In this document: one piece after another, positions 1 through 5,130 of the stretch | How positions within the stretch are numbered: the stretch's first letter is position 1 | How the letters are laid out: the number at the start of each line of letters is the position of its first letter | Assembly: GCA_964523735.1 (NCBI GenBank) | Contig: CAZFYZ010000184.1 | Span: 1 to 5,659 of the forward strand | Length of the DNA: 5,659 bases | From: CAZFYZ01 sp964523735 | GTDB lineage: Bacteria > Armatimonadota > UBA5829 | Reading direction: 5' to 3' | Made by a program: the position numbers and the translations under genes | The notes under the pieces: model-generated | Database searches by the model: none | The model's input: the letters and a program-made list of their open reading frames with translations, nothing else | Told to the model about the DNA's origin: nothing

Positions 1-1535
1 AAGGCGCGGGGATCGACCGGGGCAACGTCGACTTCAAGGGCACAAGGCTCAAGCTCCGCGCGAACTTCCAGAACATCGATGCTCGCTTCAGCCGGGTGGC
101 CGACCTGACCGATGCTGACCGGAACCTCCTCGCCAGAGAGCTTGGGTTCAGACGGTCTGACTACGCCATCAACTTCCAGGCTACCAAAGCCCTGAACCTC
201 GACTCCTACGCCTACTCATCGACAAACTCGACAGCAGGCCAGACGCGCTCCCAGAACCGCCACAAGATCACATACGCGCCCGAGCGGGGTCTTCGCTTCA
301 CGGTGCTGTCGGACGATTTCTCCGGTATCTCCGAGGTAGGCACCCCGGAGAGCTACTCGCACCGCAAGATCACGTTCGACAACAAGTTCACGCTGTTTGG
401 TGGGCTGATGATGAAGGGCCTGCACGACGTCAACACTGTGCAGCAGGTAGACGGCAGCGTCACCACCACAGAGATCATGCAGACGCACTTGGAGAGCGAC
501 CAGAACCTGCCGACATCCTACACGATAGACACCTTGCGCACCGACTTCGGTGACAGCCATCGCTACATTGAGACCTGGGACATGGGCTTCAAGACGCGGA
601 TTGCCAACGGACTCAAGCTCGCTGGCGGAATGGCGAAGACCGCTCGCGAGGACGACAAGTCCGAGGCCAATGGACGAGTGGGAATCGACTGGACGCTCAG
701 GAAAGACTTGACCATGAGCCTCAGAGTTGCCAACCGAGATGGCGGACCAGACGGAAGCCGCCAGGCTCGGCAGTGGTCGATGAAGGGCACTCTGCTCAAG
801 CGACTGCTGATGCTCCAAGACCTGACCATCGACTCCGGGTCTGACACGACCCAACTCCAGGGCAAACAGATCGCGTGTAATAACGGCTTGCGGATGAACG
901 CGACCATCTTCGGCGGCAAGGCGATGATGGACAACAGCGACAAGCTCAACACGAAGACAGGCCGCTATTACACTTCGCGCGTTGTTCAGTACGAATCGGC
1001 CGCCGATCCCAAGCTGCCTTACCATGTGACATTCTTCCGGCAGAACCTTGTGACTCAGGCCGGTTTGCCGGCACGCAAGCACAACTATGCGCTCGATCTG
1101 AAGCTCTCCCCTGCAATGGGCTTCACGCTCAGCTCCTACTACGGCAAAGACGGCAAGGACGGAGCGGTGCTTCCGCTTGGCGGCACAGTCTATAAACTGT
1201 CTCGGATCGTGAGCCCCAAGCTGACGATTATTGCCGACTACGCCACCAACCTCAACGAGTCCACAAGCCGAAGTGGTCACACTATGGGTCTTGGCTTCAC
1301 CGGCAGCTTGCCCAACGGTGATACGTTCGATATCTACGGCGGGCGCTGCAGGCTGTTGGAGTTGGGCGCGGGCTGCAACGACTATGTCTACCGGTTCAAG
1401 TTCAACCACAAGATCGACGCCTCGCGCTTCATCGGAATTACGGTCCAGAAGAGGTCAGCAATCGAGCGCTCTACCACCAATCCCAACGAGGGCGATGTAA
1501 GCGCTCAGTTGGACTTGAGCACCCTCTTCCACTAG
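1..1535 (+). CDS. Probable outer-membrane beta-barrel-like protein, 3' part only
   Basis: The frame is open from base 3 to the TAG at 1533-1535 with no stop, giving about 510 visible residues, so the gene begins upstream of the window. The GTG at 96 is only an internal codon; the in-frame codons before it continue the same protein style. I do not recognise the family. Most of the chain is short segments of alternating polar and hydrophobic residues, often ending in aromatic residues and separated by turns rich in Gly, Asn and Asp. Examples lie around bases 280-320, 360-400, 570-630, 1080-1150 and 1390-1450. This is the pattern of a membrane beta-barrel, possibly a surface or porin-like protein. 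The C-terminus ends in Leu-Phe-His rather than the classic terminal Phe. There are few cysteines. That it is a gene is well supported; the barrel assignment is inference, and a soluble all-beta protein is possible. Confidence 0.8.
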   Translation, partial: GAGIDRGNVDFKGTRLKLRANFQNIDARFSRVADLTDADRNLLARELGFRRSDYAINFQATKALNLDSYAYSSTNSTAGQTRSQNRHKITYAPERGLRFTVLSDDFSGISEVGTPESYSHRKITFDNKFTLFGGLMMKGLHDVNTVQQVDGSVTTTEIMQTHLESDQNLPTSYTIDTLRTDFGDSHRYIETWDMGFKTRIANGLKLAGGMAKTAREDDKSEANGRVGIDWTLRKDLTMSLRVANRDGGPDGSRQARQWSMKGTLLKRLLMLQDLTIDSGSDTTQLQGKQIACNNGLRMNATIFGGKAMMDNSDKLNTKTGRYYTSRVVQYESAADPKLPYHVTFFRQNLVTQAGLPARKHNYALDLKLSPAMGFTLSSYYGKDGKDGAVLPLGGTVYKLSRIVSPKLTIIADYATNLNESTSRSGHTMGLGFTGSLPNGDTFDIYGGRCRLLELGAGCNDYVYRFKFNHKIDASRFIGITVQKRSAIERSTTNPNEGDVSAQLDLSTLFH

Positions 1536-1681
1536 GCCGCCGGCGTTTCGCAACTCGCACGGCCCACTGCGCTGAGCAGCGTAGCGTATCGAAGCGTCCT
1601 CAATGTGTCACGTCCCCCGAAGGATTCATTGCAGGCCAGGCCGAAGTCTTCTCTGTCGGCTTGTCCGGGAGGTTTGCACCT
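1536..1681. other. Intergenic region with a weak hairpin
   Basis: This 146-base gap separates the barrel-like gene from the TIM-barrel gene. An imperfect inverted repeat, CTGCGCT (1567-1573) and AGCGTAG (1578-1584) with a GAGC loop, can form a 7-bp stem with one G-T pair. No T-tract follows, so it is not a convincing intrinsic terminator. A second weak stem pairs GCCGA (1640-1644) with TCGGC (1656-1660). I see no clear sigma-70 promoter here. The TIM-barrel gene may be read through from upstream or use a promoter that is not obvious. Confidence 0.4.
1667..1672 (+). promoter_or_regulatory. Ribosome binding site that sets the TTG start at 1682
   Basis: GGGAGG lies nine bases upstream of the TTG at 1682-1684, a near-perfect SD match. 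The longer reading starting at TTG 1661 would place this motif inside the coding sequence and has no comparable motif ahead of it. The bases AGGT (1670-1673) are followed by TTGC and then ACCT (1678-1681). A small 4-bp hairpin could therefore partly mask the SD. Confidence 0.7.
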
Positions 1682-2473
1682 TTGGAGATTGTGTGTCGAG
1701 CGTGGTATCCGGGGATCGGAAGACTTGTTGATGCGGTCCCCGAGCTTGCGGATCAGGGCGTAACGGCAATTGAGGTTTGGATAGACATCCCCGATCACTT
1801 CGATGCACACGACCCCGGAGAGGTTGATGCACTCGTGTCCGCACTAAGATCCTCCGGTGTCAGAGCTCACTCCATCCATTGCCCGTTCGGTCCCCGGTAT
1901 GACATATCCAGCCTCGATGACGAGGTTCACGAGCGCGGGGTCGACGGTCTGATTGACTCCATCGAGGTTGCTGGGATGATTGGCGCCGGGATAGTGATTG
2001 TCCACGCCAGTGATCGGCTGCCTGGAAGCCCCAATGGTAGACTCGAGCGGGCAAGAGGCGTTCTTCGCGAGATGTCCCTGGTCGCCAAGGAATCCGGAAT
2101 AATGCTTGCCCTCGAGAACCTGCCTCCCAGCTACCTGGGTCACACCCCCGAGGAGATATCGGCTCTGTTGGATGGCGCCGACACCGAATCGACGGCAGTC
2201 TGCTACGACACAGGCCACGCGAATCTCTCAGGGCGATTCGCTCAGTTTACTGAGGCCCTCCTGCCGCGGGCGGTCACCACTCATATCCATGACAATGACG
2301 GTGTTCAAGACCAGCATCGTTTCCCGGGTGAGGGCAGCGTCGACTGGCATGGCTTCGCCGACACCCATCACAGGTGTGGCGCAAGGGCCACGATAGTGCT
2401 CGAATGCTGTCCCCCCGACGGCATCCCCTGGAACCAAGCCTTCCAACGCTGGCGCCGGGCATTGGGCGGCTAA
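1682..2473 (+). CDS. Sugar phosphate isomerase/epimerase-like TIM-barrel protein
   Basis: This 263-residue protein belongs to the xylose isomerase-like TIM barrel superfamily (AP_endonuc_2 type), a normal length for single-domain members. It is probably cytoplasmic. The expected metal-site residues are visible: Glu145 in ALENLPP, Asp176 and His179 in CYDTGHAN, His201 in THIHDNDG, and Glu241 in IVLECCP. The stretch THIHDNDG, then DQH, then PGEG, then DW (199-222) is typical of epimerases in this superfamily. Known relatives epimerise or isomerise keto sugars, sugar phosphates or inositol derivatives using one divalent metal. The substrate here cannot be told from sequence. I chose TTG 1682 because GGGAGG lies nine bases upstream and because the protein then begins directly with the first barrel strand. 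An in-frame TTG at 1661 would add seven residues. The gene converges on the DsrE-like gene 40 bases downstream and has no obvious operon partner. Family assignment is firm; exact function is unknown. Confidence 0.9.
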   Translation: MEIVCRAWYPGIGRLVDAVPELADQGVTAIEVWIDIPDHFDAHDPGEVDALVSALRSSGVRAHSIHCPFGPRYDISSLDDEVHERGVDGLIDSIEVAGMIGAGIVIVHASDRLPGSPNGRLERARGVLREMSLVAKESGIMLALENLPPSYLGHTPEEISALLDGADTESTAVCYDTGHANLSGRFAQFTEALLPRAVTTHIHDNDGVQDQHRFPGEGSVDWHGFADTHHRCGARATIVLECCPPDGIPWNQAFQRWRRALGG

Positions 2474-2486
2474 TCTGCTAACTCTG

Positions 2487-2513
2487 TTCCTGGGAGAGGG
2501 GCCGGGGATGAGG
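2487..2513 (+). repeat. G-rich repeat-like module between convergent genes
   Basis: The stretch runs TTCCTGGGAGAGGGG (2487-2501), then CCGGGGATGAGG (2502-2513). It resembles the right arms of the two repeats at 3345-3423, which share TTC, a G-rich block, then (T/C)CGGGG and AGG. It fills most of the 40-base convergent gap and ends directly against the stop codon of the DsrE-like gene. I see no strong hairpin followed by a T-tract, so it is not a clear intrinsic terminator. Its relation to the other copies is by eye only. Confidence 0.4.
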
Positions 2514-2849
2514 TCAGACGGTCAAGACCTGATGGGTCGATAGCACCTCTATGATCGACACCATCCCCTCGATCACACCTGCGCTTATCTTGCTTTCGAC
2601 GTCGAAGAAGTCCACGCACGTCCGGCAGGAGATCACCTTCACTCCGCGCTCCGTGAGCTTCCTGAGGTGCTCGACGACCGGGCTGCCCTCTGTCGCCAGA
2701 AGAACCGCTGCGTTGTAAAGCACTACGCACGCCGGAAGCTCCTCGCGTTTCGCCAGGTTGCGCAAGAACGCTTCCATCAGTATTCCGCCCAGTTCTCTGC
2801 TGGGGGATCCGAGAACGTCGTTGTTGATCAGTATCGCTTGCTGAGCCAA
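2514..2849 (-). CDS. DsrE/YedF-like small sulfurtransferase-type protein
   Basis: This 111-residue protein matches the C-terminal DsrE-like domain of YedF proteins. It starts with AILINNDVLG, then has the helix containing ELGGILMEAFLRNL (19-32). The strand CVVLYNAAVLL is followed by TEGSPVVEHLRKL, then GVKVISCRTCVDFF with Cys75 and Cys78, and finally the GMVSIIEVL helix. In YedF relatives the equivalent segment usually reads CGTC followed by LDFY. DsrE-fold proteins commonly carry sulfur on a conserved Cys, and YedF is linked by context to selenium metabolism. YedF normally has an N-terminal TusA-like domain of about 75 residues; here it is absent, and there is no room for it upstream. The start is TTG, supported by GGAGGG five bases ahead. 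No selenium or sulfur-relay gene is nearby, so the role is open. It is probably a soluble oligomer, judging from the family. The family call is fairly firm; a sulfur carrier function is inference. Confidence 0.85.
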   Translation of the reverse strand: MAQQAILINNDVLGSPSRELGGILMEAFLRNLAKREELPACVVLYNAAVLLATEGSPVVEHLRKLTERGVKVISCRTCVDFFDVESKISAGVIEGMVSIIEVLSTHQVLTV

Positions 2850-2854
2850 GACTT

Positions 2855-2860
2855 CCCTCC
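2855..2860 (-). promoter_or_regulatory. Ribosome binding site for the TTG-started DsrE-like gene
   Basis: Read on the minus strand, GGAGGG is followed by AAGTC and then TTG at 2849-2847. The strong SD motif at ideal spacing justifies this non-ATG start. The next in-frame Met is residue 25, inside the conserved fold, so a downstream start is unlikely. Confidence 0.75.
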
Positions 2861-2877
2861 TTTACTGCTCTGCCTGG

Positions 2878-2883
2878 ATTAGA
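2878..2883 (-). promoter_or_regulatory. Possible -10 element for the DsrE-like gene
   Basis: On the minus strand TCTAAT matches the TATAAT consensus at five of six positions. It would start transcription about 10 bases before the SD. No good -35 hexamer is found 16-18 bases upstream, so this is a weak candidate. Confidence 0.3.
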
Positions 2884-2920
2884 CAAACCACCCTTTGTTC
2901 CCTCTGCGAATGTGCACAGC

Positions 2921-2949
2921 TTGACCTTGCGAGGCAAACATGGGATACT
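2921..2949 (+). promoter_or_regulatory. Sigma-70-type promoter for the acidic-protein gene
   Basis: The -35 hexamer TTGACC (2921-2926, five of six consensus bases) lies 17 bases ahead of GATACT (2944-2949). An alternative -10, TACTAT (2946-2951), has 19-base spacing. A start near 2957 would give a leader of about 40 bases before the ATG at 2999. The region lies between two divergent genes, where a promoter is expected. A perfect palindrome, TGTGCACA (2911-2918), sits just upstream of the -35 and could be an operator, though this is speculative. Confidence 0.55.
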
Positions 2950-2985
2950 ATCCAGACTGGTTCAGGCGCGGGTTTCGGCGCGGGA

Positions 2986-2991
2986 TAGGAG
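2986..2991 (+). promoter_or_regulatory. Ribosome binding site setting the ATG at 2999
   Basis: TAGGAG is followed by seven bases and then ATG at 2999-3001. This supports the shorter reading of the acidic protein over an in-frame GTG at 2912, which has no SD and lies upstream of the predicted -35 hexamer. Confidence 0.75.
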
Positions 2992-2998
2992 TGTTCGG

Positions 2999-3340
2999 AT
3001 GGAAGAGAACGGAAGGGCCAAGTTCAAGCTTTCGCGTCTTGTACGCACCGCATCTTCTGAGATCTACATCATCTGGGATGGGGAATCAAGAGTCGGGCAG
3101 GTTCACCTGCACTACGCCCACGACACGATACACGCCGCGCTGCTTCTCGAGGTTGATCTCAACGTCCACGAGGAAGAGGACCTCCTTGAAGCTGTCGACG
3201 AGGACATCGTCTCGTCATATCTTCCAAGCTTCGAACGCGAAGACCTGCTCGTAACTGTCTTCCGCGCCGAAGAGTTGAGTTCGTTCAGCTACGCCTCAAA
3301 TGATATAGATACTCTTGGACCCGAGGACGACGAGGACTAG
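2999..3340 (+). CDS. Small acidic protein of unknown family
   Basis: The gene encodes 113 residues. I do not recognise the family. The N-terminal 20 residues are basic (Lys8, Lys10, Arg13 and Arg16 among them). They are followed by beta-like segments EIYIIWDGES (21-30) and RVGQVHLHYA (31-40), then a hydrophobic stretch AALLLEVDLNV (46-56). The middle is strongly acidic (HEEEDLLEAVDEDIV, 57-71). A further strand-like segment EDLLVTVFRAEEL (81-93) precedes a tail ending in Glu-Asp-Asp-Glu-Asp. No signal peptide or membrane helix is seen, so it should be cytoplasmic. The start at 2999 rests on the SD TAGGAG and a promoter just upstream. It lies head-to-head with the DsrE-like gene and 89 bases ahead of nfo-prmC, with which it may be co-transcribed. 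Real coding is likely given the promoter, SD and clean frame; the function is unknown. Confidence 0.75.
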   Translation: MEENGRAKFKLSRLVRTASSEIYIIWDGESRVGQVHLHYAHDTIHAALLLEVDLNVHEEEDLLEAVDEDIVSSYLPSFEREDLLVTVFRAEELSSFSYASNDIDTLGPEDDED

Positions 3341-3344
3341 AACT

Positions 3345-3423
3345 ACCCCGCTCCCTCTTCAGGGGGGACTCGGGGAGGGGTTTCCGACGTGCCCCCTCCC
3401 GCTTCAGGGGAGGGTCGGGGAGG
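3345..3423 (+). repeat. Tandem pair of GC-rich hairpin repeats ahead of nfo-prmC
   Basis: Two diverged copies of one unit lie side by side: copy A at 3345-3380 and copy B at 3391-3423. Each has a C-rich left arm, a TTCAGG core, a G-rich right arm, then TCGGGGAGG. Copy B folds as CCCTCCC (3394-3400) with GGGAGGG (3408-3414) around a 7-base loop. Copy A can pair CCCCG (3346-3350) with CGGGG (3371-3375) around an inner CCC-GGG stem. The right arm of A (GGGAGGGG, 3373-3380) can also pair with CCCCTCCC (3393-3400) of copy B. This layout is like the REP-type dispersed palindromes found between bacterial genes. No T-tract follows, so an intrinsic terminator is not supported. Confidence 0.7.
3417..3423 (+). 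promoter_or_regulatory. Ribosome binding site of nfo-prmC, embedded in repeat copy B
   Basis: GGGGAGG ends six bases before the ATG at 3430 and is a near-perfect SD. It is also the right-hand end of repeat copy B. Its GGGAGG (3418-3423) is complementary to CCTCCC at 3395-3400 in the same copy, so the repeat could mask or expose the start. Confidence 0.75.
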
Positions 3424-3429
3424 CGTAGT

Positions 3430-5130
3430 ATGCGATTCGGCGTCCACATCCGCATGGACCACGGCCTCGTGGGCTCCCTAGAGCGCGCCCATGACCTCGA
3501 CTGCCAGGCTGTGCAGTTATTCTCGGGCAATCCAACAGGCTGGGCCCGCAAGCCTCTCGACCCTGACACCGCAAGCGAGTTTGCGGCGAAGGCTGCCGCG
3601 CTGGACATTCACCCGATCATCATCCACACCCCATATCTCGTGAATCTTGCCGCGCCGGACGATACTATCTGGAGCAAGAGCCGTGATACTCTGGCTGATG
3701 CGTGCGTTCGCGCTCCGATGCTAGGCGGAGACCGTGTGGTCACCCACATCGGCAGTCACCGGGGTGCCGGCTACGAAGCCGGCGTGCAGCGCATCGTCGA
3801 GGCAGTGAGCTGCGCGCTCGATGCCGAACCCCGCACTTCAATTGCCCTGGAACTCGGCTGCGGCTCAGGCAACTCTATAGGCTCCCGCTTCGAGGAGATC
3901 GCTGATATTCTGAGCAGGGTCGATGTCCCAGCGGAGCGCCTTGGAATATGCATCGACACAGCACATCTCTATGCCGCTGGGTACGATATCTCCACGCCCG
4001 GTGGGGTAGGGACGATGTTCGCGGACCTGAAAGAGCATGTGGGGCTGAACCGTCTCCTGCTTGTGCACCTCAACGACACGCAGATGCCCCTCGGCTCTCA
4101 CCGCGACCGTCACTACCACGTAGGCTCAGGCAACATCGGCCTCGACGGCTTCCGGGCCATCGTGAACTACCCAGGCCTTGAGGAACTTCCGGCCATCATC
4201 GAGACCCCGGCGGACCACATTGCGTTCGACCATCGCAACCTCTGGGTCTTGCGGGAACTTGCTTCTCCTCCCAGGATCAAGTCGCCCACAGTGTCGGGCG
4301 TCACCCAGTCAGCAGCCGGGGTTCTGGGCGAATGTGGTATCGAGTCTCCGTTGCTTGAGGCGCAGCTACTGATAGCCCATGCACTCAACTGTACACGTCT
4401 TGACCTGATCGCGCATCCGGAGCGAGTACTCACGGAAGGCGAAGCGGAGTGCCTTATGCACATGGTCTCAAGCCGGACTCTTCGGGAACCGCTTGCATAC
4501 ATCATCGGCCACATCGAGTTCTTCGGGCTCGATCTCGGCATCTTGCCCGGTGTGCTGGTCCCTCGTCCTGAGACCGAAATCCTCGTCGAGCAGACTCTTG
4601 CCCGTGTCCAAAGCCCGAACCCGAAAATCGCCGACATCGGCACAGGCAGCGGCGCTATAGCTATGGCGCTTGCCGCCAACATGCCTGACGCCAGGATCTA
4701 TGCAACCGACCTATCGCCTGTCGCCCTGAAGGTTGCGCGGGCCAACGTGGAGAAGCATCACCTGTCGCAGCGTGTGACAATCCTGGAGGGGAACCTGTTG
4801 GACCCGCTGGCGGAATTGGTCATCAAGTTCGACGCGATTGCCTCGAACCCGCCCTACATACCGACTGCGGATATCCGCACGCTGCAGCCCGAGGTTTCGG
4901 AACACGAGCCTATAGAGGCTCTCGATGGCGGGCCTGATGGCTTGCGGGCTTACCGGCAGCTTCTGCCCGGCGCGCGGCCGCTGTTGGCAGACGGAGGCTT
5001 CGTCGCTGTCGAGATCGGAGTAGGCCAGTCCAGGGCTGTTAGAGCAATCGCGAAGGCAGCCGGTTACAGACATGTTGAAGTGATAAACGACCTGGCAGGC
5101 ATCAAGAGAGTGGTTGTGGCCGTAACATGA
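3430..5130 (+). CDS. Fused endonuclease IV - release factor glutamine methyltransferase
   Basis: A single 566-residue frame joins two full-length enzymes. Residues 1-280 are endonuclease IV (Nfo), a TIM-barrel nuclease that cuts 5' to abasic sites in DNA repair using three zinc ions. All nine ligands align with the E. coli enzyme: His66, His106, Glu141, Asp176, His179, His213, Asp226, His228 and Glu258. They lie in motifs including CIDTAHLYAAGYD, HLNDTQ and DRHYHVGSGNIG. The motif after the central Glu reads ELGCGSG instead of the usual ENTAGQG-like form. Residues 288-566 are PrmC (HemK), which methylates the Gln of the GGQ motif in peptide release factors. They include the N-terminal helical domain, VPRPETE (377-383), the SAM-binding loop ADIGTGSGAIA (401-411), NPPY (473-476) and the C-terminal GIKRVVVAV. 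A linker of roughly 10 residues (278-288) joins them. The stop overlaps tsaC by four bases. Both halves look catalytically intact. No stop or frame break is seen at the junction. The frame could still be split by processing. Confidence 0.95.
   Translation: MRFGVHIRMDHGLVGSLERAHDLDCQAVQLFSGNPTGWARKPLDPDTASEFAAKAAALDIHPIIIHTPYLVNLAAPDDTIWSKSRDTLADACVRAPMLGGDRVVTHIGSHRGAGYEAGVQRIVEAVSCALDAEPRTSIALELGCGSGNSIGSRFEEIADILSRVDVPAERLGICIDTAHLYAAGYDISTPGGVGTMFADLKEHVGLNRLLLVHLNDTQMPLGSHRDRHYHVGSGNIGLDGFRAIVNYPGLEELPAIIETPADHIAFDHRNLWVLRELASPPRIKSPTVSGVTQSAAGVLGECGIESPLLEAQLLIAHALNCTRLDLIAHPERVLTEGEAECLMHMVSSRTLREPLAYIIGHIEFFGLDLGILPGVLVPRPETEILVEQTLARVQSPNPKIADIGTGSGAIAMALAANMPDARIYATDLSPVALKVARANVEKHHLSQRVTILEGNLLDPLAELVIKFDAIASNPPYIPTADIRTLQPEVSEHEPIEALDGGPDGLRAYRQLLPGARPLLADGGFVAVEIGVGQSRAVRAIAKAAGYRHVEVINDLAGIKRVVVAVT

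Noticed and set aside
216..1409. A 397-residue open frame on the minus strand, antisense to the barrel-like gene
   Set aside because: It lies wholly inside a plus-strand frame that is open for over 1.5 kb. Its Val/Ala/Arg/His-rich protein shows no motif, and such mirror frames are common in GC-rich coding DNA.
2470..2937. A 155-residue minus-strand frame over the DsrE-like gene
   Set aside because: It is Arg/Ser/Gly-rich with no fold signature and overlaps, in another frame, a gene with clear family motifs and a good SD. It also runs through the divergent promoter region.
2912..2998. Longer N-terminus for the acidic protein starting at GTG 2912
   Set aside because: It would begin before the predicted -35 hexamer, so the promoter would lie inside the coding region. 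It has no SD, whereas ATG 2999 has TAGGAG at ideal spacing.
3345..3423. CRISPR array
   Set aside because: There are only two diverged, nearly adjacent palindromic units with no regular spacers.
3345..3429. Intrinsic terminator between the acidic-protein gene and nfo-prmC
   Set aside because: The hairpins are strong but are followed by G-rich sequence and a start codon, not a T-tract.
4260..4300. Frameshift or missed stop-start between the Nfo and PrmC halves
   Set aside because: The frame is continuous, both domains are full length on either side, and no in-frame ATG/GTG with a good SD lies at the expected prmC start.
4167..5073. Minus-strand frames of 120-171 residues opposite the PrmC half
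   Set aside because: They oppose strongly conserved PrmC motifs, have no recognisable domains and look like codon-bias shadows.
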